Positions 19,133-28,293 of a DNA stretch of 64,000 nt are shown here, piece after piece (within the stretch, counting starts at the first letter, position 1; the number at the start of each line of letters is the position of its first letter). Below the pieces are notes generated by a model. The model saw only the letters and a list, made by a program, of their open reading frames with translations, made no database searches and had not been told where the DNA came from. The position numbers and the translations under genes were made by a program. Source of the stretch: Microbacterium oxydans (GTDB lineage: Bacteria; Actinomycetota; Actinomycetes; Actinomycetales; Microbacteriaceae); NCBI RefSeq assembly GCF_006540085.1, contig NZ_BJOG01000010.1, positions 1 to 64,000 on the forward strand, written 5' to 3'.

Positions 19133-19753
19133 ATGTCAGTACGCCAGAGTCTGCTCGCGATCCTCGCGCAGGGGCCGTGCTACGGCTATCAGCTCCGTCA
19201 TGAGTTCGATCGCCGGACCGGTTCCATCTGGCCGCTGAACGTCGGGCAGATCTACAACACGCTCGAACGTCTCGAACGCGACGGCCTGGTCTCGCGCGGA
19301 GAGGCAGACGACCGGGGCCATGTGTACTGGCAGATCACCGACGCCGGACGGACGGAGGTCGACCGCTGGCTCTCCTCCCCCGTCATGCGCCCCCAGGGCA
19401 CCAGAGACGAACTCGCCATCAAGGTCGCGGTCGCCGCCACGTTGCCCGGCGTCGACCCCGCAGCCGCGATCCAGTCCCAGCGATCCGCATCGCTCCGACA
19501 GCTGGAGGCGCTGCAGAGGCAGCGACGCGCACATCGGGACGTCGACGCCCCTGAGGGACTCGCGTGGTCGCTCGTCGCCGACTCGATGATCTTCGCCGCC
19601 GAGGCCGAGATCCGATGGCTGGACCATGCCGCACAGCGTCTGGGTGCCCACCCTCGCCACGCGATGACACTCGAGCTCACCGCCGATCGCCCGAAGCGGG
19701 GACGCCCGACGAAGGCCGAGACGGCGACGGCCGACGCGATCGCGGCGTCCTGA
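19133..19753 (+). CDS. PadR-family transcriptional regulator
   Basis: 206 residues. The N-terminal winged helix is typical: 'LLAILAQGPCYGYQLRHEF' then 'GQIYNTLERLERDGLVSRGEADDRGHVYWQITDAGR'. The C-terminal Vir_act_alpha_C-like helical domain (about 95-180) provides dimerisation. PadR proteins usually repress a neighbouring operon, often a transporter, and release it on binding a ligand. No transporter follows here; the next gene encodes an unusual coiled-coil protein with its own promoter. A good AGGAG site fixes the ATG. Confidence 0.9.
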   Translation: MSVRQSLLAILAQGPCYGYQLRHEFDRRTGSIWPLNVGQIYNTLERLERDGLVSRGEADDRGHVYWQITDAGRTEVDRWLSSPVMRPQGTRDELAIKVAVAATLPGVDPAAAIQSQRSASLRQLEALQRQRRAHRDVDAPEGLAWSLVADSMIFAAEAEIRWLDHAAQRLGAHPRHAMTLELTADRPKRGRPTKAETATADAIAAS

Positions 19754-19842
19754 CCCGGCCCGATGTCGCCCGGCTCGCTCACGCGGACCGGTTCCGCGTT
19801 CGCCCCGAGCGGATGCTCAGCCACCGCTGGCCCCCGGGAAAC

Positions 19843-19848
19843 TAGGAT
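19843..19848 (+). promoter_or_regulatory. -10 box, leaderless layout
   Basis: TAGGAT six bases before the ATG at 19855. Confidence 0.5.
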
Positions 19849-19854
19849 CGGGTC

Positions 19855-21180
19855 ATGGCTGGATTTTGGGGCAGACGCAAACGCGAACAGGAAGAACTCG
19901 CCGCTCAGGACGCCGATCTCGCACGCCGTGCTGAGCAGGCCCTGGTCAGCGCAGACGAGCGGATCCGCACGACCTCCGATGAGCTCGCCTTCGCGGAGGC
20001 GGAACTCGGCGAGTCGCTCACAGCCGATCTGCGCAGGGCGCTCGCGGCTGTACGCACCCATCTGCGGGAAGCGTTCCAGCTCCACCAGCTGAACCACGAC
20101 GAGATCCCCGACACCGACGAAGAGCTGCGCACACGCAACGCGCGCATCCTCCAGCTCTGCGACTGGGCGCAGGACCTTCTCGACGAGAAGACCTCCGTGC
20201 TCGCCGAGTCGGTCGCCAAGGTACGCCGCGCACCCGAGATCATCGCCCAGGTGCGGGCAGACGCGGCGGCGCTGAGTGCTCGCATCCCGCAGACCAGCGA
20301 AGCCATCTCCCGCCTCTCGTCGCGGTATGCGGACTCCGCCATGCATCAGATCACCGCGAGTGCCGCCGAAGCGGAGCAGCTCATCAGCTTCGCGACCCAC
20401 AGCGCCGACGTGTCGGAGCGCCGTCGGGCCGCGAAGCAGAACGAGGAAGCCAACGTGGCGCTCGAGACGGCGACCGAGGCCACCCGCCGTGCCTCCGCCC
20501 TGCTCGACGCCGTGGAGGACTTCGAGATCGAGGCACTTCGCGCGGAATCCACCCTCGCCGAGGTCGTCGCCGACTCGCGCGGCGATCTCATCGCGGCGCG
20601 AACAGCACCGAACGTCCCGGCCGTCGCCGACGCCGTCGCCGCCCTCCAGAGAGCGTTGGCCGCGCTCACACCCTCTGGGCAGCCGAACGACCCCTTCGCC
20701 GAGCTGTCCCAGCTGCGTGACGCCAACTCCGCGCTCGACGAGGCGATCGCCAAGGCCCGTCACAGGGCGGAGAACCCGCTGCCGAGCCTCGCTCAGGTGC
20801 AGCATGCCATCGACGACGCCGACCGCCAGCTGGGCGTCGCGCGAGGCCTCATCTCCGGCCATCGGGGGTGGATCGGCGCGGATGCCCGAACCCGACTCGC
20901 GGAGGCGGAGCGGCTGCGGGTCGACCTCTCGGACCTGCTGCCCGCAGAGGACACCCGCGAAGCCGCGCTCGTCCAGGCGCGCCGCGTGGCTCATCTGGCT
21001 TCCGAAGCACTGCAGCTCGCGCAGCGCGACATCGACTCCTCCCGTCCGCAGGATCAGGACTGGGGCGGCGGTGGCGGCTGGGGCGGCGGCGGACGACGAG
21101 GAGGCGGAGGCGGGGACCTCGCCTCCGGCATCCTCGGCGGGCTCGTGATCGGCAGCCTGCTCGACGGCATCTTCGACTGA
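19855..21180 (+). CDS. Coiled-coil protein with glycine-rich C-terminus, function unknown
   Basis: 441 residues, strongly Ala/Glu/Arg-rich and helical from about 10 to 390, so probably long coiled coils. It has no signal peptide; a short basic start ('GFWGRRKREQEEL') is followed directly by the coils. The end is a glycine run ('WGGGGGWGGGGRRGGGGG') and a hydrophobic 'ASGILGGLVIGSLLDGIFD'. This layout resembles the C-terminal half of actinobacterial TPM-domain (DUF477) membrane proteins, but the TPM domain and its membrane helix are absent. A stress or membrane-associated scaffold is conceivable; I do not assign a function. Confidence 0.75.
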   Translation: MAGFWGRRKREQEELAAQDADLARRAEQALVSADERIRTTSDELAFAEAELGESLTADLRRALAAVRTHLREAFQLHQLNHDEIPDTDEELRTRNARILQLCDWAQDLLDEKTSVLAESVAKVRRAPEIIAQVRADAAALSARIPQTSEAISRLSSRYADSAMHQITASAAEAEQLISFATHSADVSERRRAAKQNEEANVALETATEATRRASALLDAVEDFEIEALRAESTLAEVVADSRGDLIAARTAPNVPAVADAVAALQRALAALTPSGQPNDPFAELSQLRDANSALDEAIAKARHRAENPLPSLAQVQHAIDDADRQLGVARGLISGHRGWIGADARTRLAEAERLRVDLSDLLPAEDTREAALVQARRVAHLASEALQLAQRDIDSSRPQDQDWGGGGGWGGGGRRGGGGGDLASGILGGLVIGSLLDGIFD

Positions 21181-21205
21181 CGCGCCCTTCTCGGCTTTCG
21201 CACAC

Positions 21206-21243
21206 CAGAACGGCCCGGTCCCCTGCGGGACCGGGCCGTTCTG
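21206..21243. terminator. Strong bidirectional terminator
   Basis: Perfect 17-bp stem (21206-21222 with 21227-21243) closed by the loop CTGC, between the coiled-coil gene (plus) and hpf (minus). Confidence 0.88.
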
Positions 21244-21261
21244 CGATTCTGCGATTCCGGA

Positions 21262-21918
21262 TCAGGAAGCGAGCGCCTCGGACGGCGGAGCCTGGGTGCT
21301 CAACGCGATCACTCCGTAGTCCCAGCCCTTGCGTCGATAGACGACACTCGGGTGGTCGGTGCGGACATCGACGAACAGGAAGAAGTCGTGTCCGACCAGT
21401 TCCATCCTGTCGACGGCTTCCTCGACGGTCATCCACTCGGCATCGAAGCTCTTCGTGCGGATGACGACGGGCGAGTACTCGTCCTCCTCCGCCTGCTGCA
21501 CCGGCACGCTGCCGGTCGCGACCGCACGGAGGACGTCAGCGGATGCCGGCTGGACGTCGATGCCCTCCAGCACCCCGCTCCCCTTCTCGAAGTGGGCGCC
21601 GCGCGGGTGCTGTCGTCCGTCGACCCGCTTCTCCTTCGCGCGACGCAGCTGCTCGGACATCTTGTCCACGGCGAGGTCGAGCGCCACGAACTTGTCGCCG
21701 TCCGTCGCCTCTGCGCGGACGACGGGGCCCTTTCCGATCAGCGTGAGCTCGACGGTCTCGTCGGGGATGCGACCGTTGCGATACACACGGTGGGTGACCT
21801 TCACATCCAGTCGCTGCGCACGGGACGCGAGCATCTGGATCTTGGCGATCTTCTCTTCGACAACGGTTCGGAAGCGATCGGTGATACCCACTCCGACGCC
21901 AACGATGCTTGTTTCCAT
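21262..21918 (-). CDS. hpf: Ribosome hibernation-promoting factor, long form
   Basis: 218 residues. The N-terminal S30AE/YfiA domain (about 1-100) is followed by a linker. The C-terminal dimerisation domain comes last ('VIRTKSFDAEWMTVEEAVDRME', then 'GHDFFLFVDVRTDHPSVVYRRKGWDYGVI'). Long HPF joins two 70S ribosomes into inactive 100S dimers during slow growth. A textbook AAGGAGG ribosome site precedes ATG 21918. Upstream is a sigma-A-type promoter. The order secA, hpf, comFC, lpqB, mtrB, mtrA matches M. tuberculosis Rv3240c-Rv3246c. Confidence 0.96.
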   Translation of the reverse strand: METSIVGVGVGITDRFRTVVEEKIAKIQMLASRAQRLDVKVTHRVYRNGRIPDETVELTLIGKGPVVRAEATDGDKFVALDLAVDKMSEQLRRAKEKRVDGRQHPRGAHFEKGSGVLEGIDVQPASADVLRAVATGSVPVQQAEEDEYSPVVIRTKSFDAEWMTVEEAVDRMELVGHDFFLFVDVRTDHPSVVYRRKGWDYGVIALSTQAPPSEALAS

Positions 21919-21980
21919 TGCTGCCTCCTTGTCCCGGTCCTCCCGGCCAAGGGCGGACCGTGGTCGCCTTGTGTCCCCCC

Positions 21981-22009
21981 ACCGTAGTCCGCCCGTCGGC
22001 GGATGTCAC
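21981..22009 (-). promoter_or_regulatory. Promoter of hpf
   Basis: On the minus strand GTGACA (22009-22004), 17-base spacer, TACGGT (21986-21981). Five of six bases match the -35 consensus. The leader would be about 55 bases and includes the strong AAGGAGG site. Confidence 0.55.
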
Positions 22010-22050
22010 GGGGTCTTCCCCCTGTGTCGCCGATGCGTTCCCGATGAGGT

Positions 22051-22698
22051 TCATCCGAATCCGTCACGGCGCGGCGTGGCGGCCAGCGCGACCGCTGCCG
22101 AGACGTGGAAACCCGCCGCGGTCAGCGCCCGTGTCGCCTCGTCGAAGGTCGCCCCTGTCGTGACGACGTCGTCCACGATCACGACCTCGGTGCCTTCGCC
22201 TGCCCGACGCACGCGCATCGCGCCGCTCACGTTCGTCGCACGCGCCCGCGCGCCCAGCCCGCGCTGGTCCGAGGTGCCGCCCACGACGCTGAGGAGCCTC
22301 TGCGGTTCGGCGTTCGCCCTCCGGATCAGGAGGTCGGGGACACGGTATCCCCGGCGCCGGAAGGCGCTTCGCGACGTCGGCACCGGCACGATCCACCTGC
22401 TCGCACTCTCCGTCGAGTTGAGCACGGACGCCAGCGCCGCGCCGAGTGGGCGCGCCAGGAGCGTCTCGCCCTTCCCCTTCAGACGACGGATGCACTGCGC
22501 CGCCACCCCTTCGAAGGAGAGCGCGGCCGTCACGGGAAGCCCCTGCGGCGTCGCGAGCCGCTGCGGGTCCGGTTGCAGCGCCTGCCGGCATCGGCCGCAC
22601 AACAGGGTGCCGGGCTCGTCGCACCCCGCGCAGGTCGCGGCGAGGAGGAAGGCTGCGATCTCGGTGCCCAGATCCAGGAGGTGAGTCTTCGTCCACAT
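22051..22698 (-). CDS. comFC: ComF-family phosphoribosyltransferase-like protein (ComFC)
   Basis: 215 residues. N-terminal zinc-ribbon-like cysteines ('CAGCDEPGTLLCGRC') are followed by a type I phosphoribosyltransferase fold. The PRPP loop is 'VVIVDDVVTTGATFDEA', and 'RRGYRVPDLLIRR' and 'SDQRGLGARARATNV' are ComF signatures. In naturally transformable bacteria ComFC aids DNA uptake; in most Actinobacteria it stands alone, as here, without ComFA, and its role is unclear. ATG 22698 has only a weak ribosome site, so the start could lie slightly upstream. Confidence 0.88.
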   Translation of the reverse strand: MWTKTHLLDLGTEIAAFLLAATCAGCDEPGTLLCGRCRQALQPDPQRLATPQGLPVTAALSFEGVAAQCIRRLKGKGETLLARPLGAALASVLNSTESASRWIVPVPTSRSAFRRRGYRVPDLLIRRANAEPQRLLSVVGGTSDQRGLGARARATNVSGAMRVRRAGEGTEVVIVDDVVTTGATFDEATRALTAAGFHVSAAVALAATPRRDGFG

Positions 22699-22789
22699 CC
22701 GACGATTCTGCGGTCTGGCGGTCTGCCCCTCCCAGGATCTCAGGATGTGCGGGCGAAGAGCAGCACATCGCTCTCGCGTGCAGGGAGAG

Positions 22790-24508
22790 TCACTCCCCGA
22801 CGCGCGTGGCGAGCACCGCGACGCCGGAGGCGACTTCCCGCCATGCCGACCCCGCGTGGGCGAACAGCTCACCGTTCGCCCCGAGGATGCGCACACCGGA
22901 CGCCGTGCGCGCCCCGGCGATCGAGACGGCATTGTTCGGTGCGGCCTCCGTCGCCCCCGGCCCCCCGACCATCTGGGTGATCAGTCGCGGGCTGCTCGGA
23001 TCGGCGAGCACCCCCACCCGGTCGAGTCCGAGCCACACCAGGCCTGTCGCCGGGTCGGCGAGCTGCGTCAGCTGCTTGACCTCTCCGAGTTCGATCGGAA
23101 CACCGGCCGAGTCCCGGACGACCGCCGCGACGACGACCCACATCTGCTTGCCGACGGTCACGACGGCTGCCACCCTCGCGCCATCCGCCGAGACCCTCAG
23201 ATGCGAGATCCCCGACGCGCTCGGCCACGCCTTCGCGATCGGATGGGCTACGGCGTCGCTTCCCGACGCCTGCAGGGACGCGGGGGAACCCGTGGGCACC
23301 GACCAGGTGTAGCCGTAGGGATCGAGCGAGGGATTGATGAGCCCGGGGCGGGCGTCGAGCTCGTCGAGGCTCCCCGCGCCGACGAGGTAGACGTGCTGGT
23401 CGGCGAGTCTGGTGGCGGCGTGGGTGTCGTCGGCGGCCACATCGATCGAGACGATCGGCTGCGGGATCGATGTGATCTCCGCGCTGATCCCGTCGAGCGG
23501 CGAGATCTCGTCCCCGACGATGCGCCCGAACGCGCCGTTCTGCAGCACGAGTGTGCCGATCTCGGTGGAGGGCTCCTTGACCTCGGCCTGCCCCGCGTCC
23601 AGGTCTCTCCCGTCCACCGTGAATCGCACCTGCGTGACGGCGACGCCGGAGGCCCTGAGGGTAGCCTGGAGCTGCGTGCGCATGCGCGACAGCGTCGTGG
23701 CATCCAGTCCGCTGGCCGGGCGCGTGAGTGCGACGTCAGCCACCTGTCCGACGATCGGCACCGCATCCTGCGCCAGCTGCACGTCGGCGGGGAAGGCGTT
23801 CTGCACTGCCGGGTCGAGCCATTCGCTGGGGGCACCGCCGATGAGCGCCCGTGTCACCGTCGTCGCGGGGCTCTGCCGCCGCGGGAACCAGCGCATGTCG
23901 GGCACCAGGCGCGACCAGCCGAGGTCGAAATACTGCAGCGGATACCCCTCGAAGACCTTCGTGAATCGCGTCTCGTCGATCACGACGCCGTCGGGCGCCT
24001 GCGTGATGCGCCATTCGCCGTTCTCCATGCGCTGCACGGTGAACGCCACCGCGGACGAGCCGACGGCCTCGGCGTATCCGCCGGAGTCGTCGACACTCGC
24101 GACGAGGTCCAGCGTCACCTGGACCTCCGCCGTGTCCGCGTCCTCGACCTCGTCATCCGGGACCGAGGACGTGACGGTCCTGGTGTCGGGGCCGATGTCG
24201 ATCGACACGCCGGCGGAGGGGCTCCAGCTCCGCTGCAGCGATGGCGCGAGGAAGTCGCGCGCGGTGTCCCAGTTGTCGGTGGTCGTGATGCCGGCTTCGA
24301 GGAAGCCGTCGACGATCTCCTCCGGCCCTGCGCCCGTGATCGGCCCGGAGGCCACGGGAAGGATGTCGATGTCCTGTGGGGATTCGCCGAGCTTGAGGCC
24401 GACGGCGACGTCGCCGCTGGTCGGCAACCCGGCGCAGGCGGGAAGCAGCAGGGCGACGAGCACCAGCGCGAGTCCCCGCAGCCTTCGCTTACCTCGGTGC
24501 TCGGTCAC
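22790..24508 (-). CDS. lpqB: Lipoprotein LpqB
   Basis: 572-residue exported lipoprotein with lipobox 'LLPAC' (Cys25). After the anchor comes a GerMN domain pair region (about 50-310), then a beta-propeller-like C-terminal domain. LpqB acts outside the membrane with the MtrAB two-component system and influences MtrB activity, cell-wall homeostasis and division in mycobacteria. GTG start overlaps the mtrB stop by 4 bp, so all three genes are coupled (mtrA-mtrB-lpqB). Confidence 0.94.
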   Translation of the reverse strand: MTEHRGKRRLRGLALVLVALLLPACAGLPTSGDVAVGLKLGESPQDIDILPVASGPITGAGPEEIVDGFLEAGITTTDNWDTARDFLAPSLQRSWSPSAGVSIDIGPDTRTVTSSVPDDEVEDADTAEVQVTLDLVASVDDSGGYAEAVGSSAVAFTVQRMENGEWRITQAPDGVVIDETRFTKVFEGYPLQYFDLGWSRLVPDMRWFPRRQSPATTVTRALIGGAPSEWLDPAVQNAFPADVQLAQDAVPIVGQVADVALTRPASGLDATTLSRMRTQLQATLRASGVAVTQVRFTVDGRDLDAGQAEVKEPSTEIGTLVLQNGAFGRIVGDEISPLDGISAEITSIPQPIVSIDVAADDTHAATRLADQHVYLVGAGSLDELDARPGLINPSLDPYGYTWSVPTGSPASLQASGSDAVAHPIAKAWPSASGISHLRVSADGARVAAVVTVGKQMWVVVAAVVRDSAGVPIELGEVKQLTQLADPATGLVWLGLDRVGVLADPSSPRLITQMVGGPGATEAAPNNAVSIAGARTASGVRILGANGELFAHAGSAWREVASGVAVLATRVGE

Positions 24509-26184
24509 GGCCGATCCTCCTCATCGAACATGCCGGCCGGCGCATCGGTCAGCGAGATCGGCTGGGTCGCGTCCCCGATCTCCGCGAACGGCTCCTGCGG
24601 CTCCACGGGGATAGGGCTCGGACCGTCCAGGACCCCCTCGTGTCGAGGAATCGTCAGGACGAAGTTGGTGCCGACGCCCAGCTCCGACCACACATCGAGC
24701 GTGCCGCCGTGCAGCGTCGCATCTCCCAGGGCGATGGAGAGCCCCAGCCCCGTGCCTCCGATCGTCCGCTGGCGTGAGGGGTCGGCACGCCAGAACCGGT
24801 CGAACACCCGCTCCGCATCCGCCGGATCCATCCCGAGCCCGAAATCCCGCACTCCGGCGGCCACCGCGTGCTGATTGCTGTCGATGGTGACGACCACCGG
24901 ACGACCTTCTCCGTGCTCGATCGCGTTTCCGATCAGGTTGCGCAGGACACGCCGCACGCGCCGCGGGTCCATGTCCACCGGGGAGTATCCCCCAGGCGCC
25001 ACGAGCCTCAGCTCGGTGCCGTGCCCCTCGGCGAGAGGACGCATCTGCTCGATGATGTCCTCGGCGAGGTGGGTGAGGCTCGTCGCCTCCAGTTCCAGCT
25101 GCACCGATCCCGCGTCGTACCGACTGATCTCGAGAAGGTCGGACAGCAGCGTCTCGAAGCGCTGCACCTGGGCGTGCAGCAGTTCGGCCGTGCGGGCGGT
25201 GGTGGGGTCGAACTCCTCGCGCTGATCATTGAGCATGTCGGCGGCGAGACGGATAGTGGTGAGCGGCGTGCGCAGCTCATGAGAGACATCGGACACGAAT
25301 CGCTGCTGCACCATCGAGAGTTCGCCGAGCTCCTTGATCTGGGATTCGATGCTGTCGGCCATCGCGTTGAACGAGCGCCCGAGCGTGGCGAGCTCGTCCT
25401 CCCCGTGTACCTCGAGACGCACACCGAGATCACCTGCCGCCAACCGCGCACTCGTCTCGGCCGCCTGCACGATCGGGGTCGACACGGCACGGAGGACGAT
25501 CCAGGAGATGGCGGCGACGATCGCCACCAAGCCGATTCCCGCGATCCACAGCGTCCGCTGCACGAAGACGAGGGTCTGGTCGGCATCGCCGAGGTCGTAG
25601 GCGAAGTAGATCGCGAAAGCCCCTGCCTCCGGGACCTGCAGCTGCTGCCCGACGATGATGCCCGGCACTTCGCCACCGTCGGCGGCCGGCAGAGCCACCG
25701 ACTGCCAGGCCTGACGGTCGTCGAACTCGATGACACGCGCCTGGAGCTCGGGGCTCAGCAGACTCCGGCTCAGTCCGGCCTCGAACCCGTTCAGCCGCAC
25801 GCCCTTGGCATCGTCGACCTTGAAACCGGCGAGCTGATCCGTGCTCGACGTGCGGGTGAGATTCGACTGCACACTGTTCCACAGTTCGGTGAGAGCCGCG
25901 GAGTCGTCGCCCACCTCCGCCACATCCAGGATCCCCTGGGCCTGGTCGACCGCGCGGCGGGAATCCTCGAGTGCGACGTCCTTGCGCGAGATGAAGAGAT
26001 CATTCTGGATCACGAGCGCCATCGTGACGCACGTGATGAAGATCGCGAGCGAGGTCGCCAGCAGTGTGATCGACAGCGTACGGAAACGCAGCGAGCGGCG
26101 CCACAGGACTCCGAGCATCGTCGGCCAACCGCGCCAGTCGCGCAGGACAGCGACCGTCGTGGTGGTCGCTGTCGTCGCGGCCAT
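24505..26184 (-). CDS. mtrB: Sensor histidine kinase MtrB
   Basis: 559 residues. Membrane helix 1 (about 37-58) is followed by an extracytoplasmic sensor domain and helix 2 ('LWIAGIGLVAIVAAISWIVL'), then a HAMP linker. The kinase core has the phospho-His in 'FVSDVSHELRTPLTTIRL', N box 'NLIGNAIEHGEG', 'DFGLGMDP' and 'GGTGLGLSIA'. With MtrA it controls cell-wall hydrolases, osmotic response and division timing. I take ATG 26184, seven bases after the mtrA stop, rather than the longer frame that would overlap mtrA. Confidence 0.95.
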   Translation of the reverse strand: MAATTATTTTVAVLRDWRGWPTMLGVLWRRSLRFRTLSITLLATSLAIFITCVTMALVIQNDLFISRKDVALEDSRRAVDQAQGILDVAEVGDDSAALTELWNSVQSNLTRTSSTDQLAGFKVDDAKGVRLNGFEAGLSRSLLSPELQARVIEFDDRQAWQSVALPAADGGEVPGIIVGQQLQVPEAGAFAIYFAYDLGDADQTLVFVQRTLWIAGIGLVAIVAAISWIVLRAVSTPIVQAAETSARLAAGDLGVRLEVHGEDELATLGRSFNAMADSIESQIKELGELSMVQQRFVSDVSHELRTPLTTIRLAADMLNDQREEFDPTTARTAELLHAQVQRFETLLSDLLEISRYDAGSVQLELEATSLTHLAEDIIEQMRPLAEGHGTELRLVAPGGYSPVDMDPRRVRRVLRNLIGNAIEHGEGRPVVVTIDSNQHAVAAGVRDFGLGMDPADAERVFDRFWRADPSRQRTIGGTGLGLSIALGDATLHGGTLDVWSELGVGTNFVLTIPRHEGVLDGPSPIPVEPQEPFAEIGDATQPISLTDAPAGMFDEEDRP

Positions 26185-26191
26185 CGTGCGC

Positions 26192-26872
26192 CTAGCCGAC
26201 GCTCCCGGCGCGATAGCCCACTCCACGCACCGTCATGACGATCTTCGGGTTGTCGGGGTCGAGCTCGACCTTGGCGCGCAGGCGCTGGACATGGACGTTC
26301 ACCAGCCGGGTGTCGGCCTTGTAGTGGTACCCCCACACCTGCTCCAGGAGCATCTCCCGGGAGAACACCTGCTGCGGCTTGGAAGCGAGCGCGACGAGAA
26401 GCTGGAACTCCAGCGGTGTGAGCGCGATCGGCTCGGAGCCGCGACGGACCTCGTGCGCATCGACGTCGACGGTGAGATCACCGACGCGAAGCTGCTCGCT
26501 GGTGGTCTGCGGCGTCGGACGGAGACGGGTGCGGATGCGCGCGACGAGTTCCTTCGGGTTGAACGGCTTGACCATGTAGTCGTCCGCACCGACCTCCAGT
26601 CCTCGGACGACGTCGGCCGTGTCGCTGCGAGCGGTGAGCATGATGATCGGCACGCCGGACTCCGCACGGATGCGCGTGCAGATCTCGATCCCGTCCATGC
26701 CGGGAAGCATCAGATCGAGCAGCACGAGATCGGGCCGCTGGGCTCGCCACTCATCGACGGCGCGCGCGCCGTCGGCGCAGAAAACCGGCTCGAAGCCTTC
26801 GGTCCGAAGCACGATCCCGATCATCTCGGCGAGCGCTGTGTCGTCGTCGACCACGAGAATACGTGAGGTCAT
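26192..26872 (-). CDS. mtrA: Response regulator MtrA
   Basis: 226 residues, OmpR/PhoB class. The receiver domain has the acidic pocket at 'ILVVDDD' and the phosphorylated Asp in 'DLVLLDLMLPGMDG'. The conserved Lys is in 'VKPFNPKEL'. The C-terminal winged helix is seen in 'TPLEFQLLVALAS' and 'VWGYHYKADTRLVNVHVQRLRAK'. MtrA is a global regulator of cell-wall and DNA-replication genes in Actinobacteria. A TAAGGT box seven bases before the ATG indicates a leaderless message, and the gene diverges from the DUF7847-like membrane-protein operon. Confidence 0.97.
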   Translation of the reverse strand: MTSRILVVDDDTALAEMIGIVLRTEGFEPVFCADGARAVDEWRAQRPDLVLLDLMLPGMDGIEICTRIRAESGVPIIMLTARSDTADVVRGLEVGADDYMVKPFNPKELVARIRTRLRPTPQTTSEQLRVGDLTVDVDAHEVRRGSEPIALTPLEFQLLVALASKPQQVFSREMLLEQVWGYHYKADTRLVNVHVQRLRAKVELDPDNPKIVMTVRGVGYRAGSVG

Positions 26873-26879
26873 AAGAGTT

Positions 26880-26885
26880 ACCTTA
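26880..26885 (-). promoter_or_regulatory. -10 box of mtrA, leaderless layout
   Basis: TAAGGT on the minus strand seven bases before ATG 26872. Confidence 0.55.
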
Positions 26886-26970
26886 TGGCACCGAGTCCCA
26901 GCGATCCCAGGTCTGCGCTCCGTGCAGGGGATATGACACGATGGAGGCGCACGATGGAGAGGGAGTGCCT

Positions 26971-28293
26971 GTGACCGGACAGACGTGGACGCCTGCCCCG
27001 AAGAAGGGCATCATCCCTCTTCACCCGCTGTCGTTCGGGATGCTGCTGGGGAAGGCCTTCGCGGCACTGCGACACAACCCCAAGGTGCTCTTCGGGTTCG
27101 CCGTCGTCATCCAGCTCATCGTGGTCGTCGTCACCGCTGTGGTGATGGGCGTGGTCCTCTTCACCACGTTCAGCCGCCTGGAGACCGTCTCCCCCTCTTC
27201 TCCGGACTTCGAGGCGGTGATGGCGGGCACCATCGCGGTGAACGTCATCGCCGGACTGGCCGTCGGTGTCGCCTCGATCGCCTTCACGGCCATGATGCAG
27301 GGGGTCGTCGCCGCGGAGATCGGGTACGCCGCGATCGGTGTGAAGGCCACGCTGCGGATGCTGTGGCGGCGGATGGCGCCCGCCTTCTGGAGACTCGCCG
27401 GTTTCGCCTCTCTCTCGGTCGCCGCCGTGTTCGGTCTCTTCATCATCGCCGCCGTCATCATCGCGGGCTTCGTCGCCGGAGGCCTCGGGGGGAGCATGGA
27501 GATGGTCGGCGTCGTCGTGCTCGTGGTGATCCTGATCGTGCTCGCCTGCATCCCCCTCGCGGTGTGGCTCACCACGAAGCTGCTGCTCGTGCCGTCGATC
27601 CTGGTCCTGGAGCGTGCCCGTTTCCGTGACGCCTTCGTCCGCTCCTGGCGGCTCACCCGCGGGCGGTTCTGGGTCGCGTTCGGCGTGACATTCCTGATCA
27701 GCGCGATCATGGGCATCGCGGCGCAGGTGGTGAGCGTGCCGGCGACGTTGCTGGGATCGCTCCTCGGCTCCGTCGTCGCCCCCACCGGCGCAGCGGATCC
27801 GAGCGCTGTCGTGGCATTCGTCGTGACCCTGATCGCTCCCCAGATCCTGCTCCTGGTCATCCAGGCGATCACGCTCGTGGTGCAGAGCACCGGAGCCGCG
27901 CTCGTCTACCTGGACTGCCGGATGCGCTACGAGGGCCTGGATCAGACGTTGATCGCCTATGTGGAGCGCCGCGACCTCGGATGGACCGATGAGCAGCAGG
28001 AGGATCCGTTCCGCGTCGATCCCTCACGCGCGGTGACATCGGCTCCTCCGCCCCGCCAGGTTCCGGAACACGTGATGATGTCCCAGGGATACGCATACCC
28101 TCCGTCTCCGGCGACGCCCTATCCGACGCCTCCGTACCCGACGCAGGGATACCCGACGCAGCCGGCACACCCGACGCAGCCGATGCAGCCGGCGGCAGGA
28201 GCATTCCCGCCGCCGCCACCCGCGGTGCCCGCCCCCGGAGACGCTCCGGCCGACAGCGGCTGGACAGCACCCGGCTCCGACGGCGCCGCATGA
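26971..28293 (+). CDS. Multi-pass membrane protein with proline-rich tail (DUF7847/GDPD-membrane-domain type)
   Basis: 440 residues with about six hydrophobic segments between residues 30 and 320, including 'VLFGFAVVIQLIVVVVTAVVMGVVLF' as the first. A cytoplasmic tail follows, rich in Pro, Tyr and Gln (PYPT/GYPTQP/HPTQP units, 28110-28200). The pattern fits the membrane domain found in glycerophosphodiester phosphodiesterases but without the enzyme. GTG 26971 is chosen because GGAGAGGGAG lies just before it. It overlaps the DUF4129 gene by 4 bp and begins an operon equivalent to Rv3689-Rv3693. Function unknown. Confidence 0.8.
   Translation: MTGQTWTPAPKKGIIPLHPLSFGMLLGKAFAALRHNPKVLFGFAVVIQLIVVVVTAVVMGVVLFTTFSRLETVSPSSPDFEAVMAGTIAVNVIAGLAVGVASIAFTAMMQGVVAAEIGYAAIGVKATLRMLWRRMAPAFWRLAGFASLSVAAVFGLFIIAAVIIAGFVAGGLGGSMEMVGVVVLVVILIVLACIPLAVWLTTKLLLVPSILVLERARFRDAFVRSWRLTRGRFWVAFGVTFLISAIMGIAAQVVSVPATLLGSLLGSVVAPTGAADPSAVVAFVVTLIAPQILLLVIQAITLVVQSTGAALVYLDCRMRYEGLDQTLIAYVERRDLGWTDEQQEDPFRVDPSRAVTSAPPPRQVPEHVMMSQGYAYPPSPATPYPTPPYPTQGYPTQPAHPTQPMQPAAGAFPPPPPAVPAPGDAPADSGWTAPGSDGAA

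Noticed and set aside
28100..28200. Short tandem repeats, considered as CRISPR or minisatellite
   Set aside because: They encode the PYPT/GYPTQP-type proline-rich tail of the membrane protein; the units are too short and irregular for CRISPR and lie in frame.
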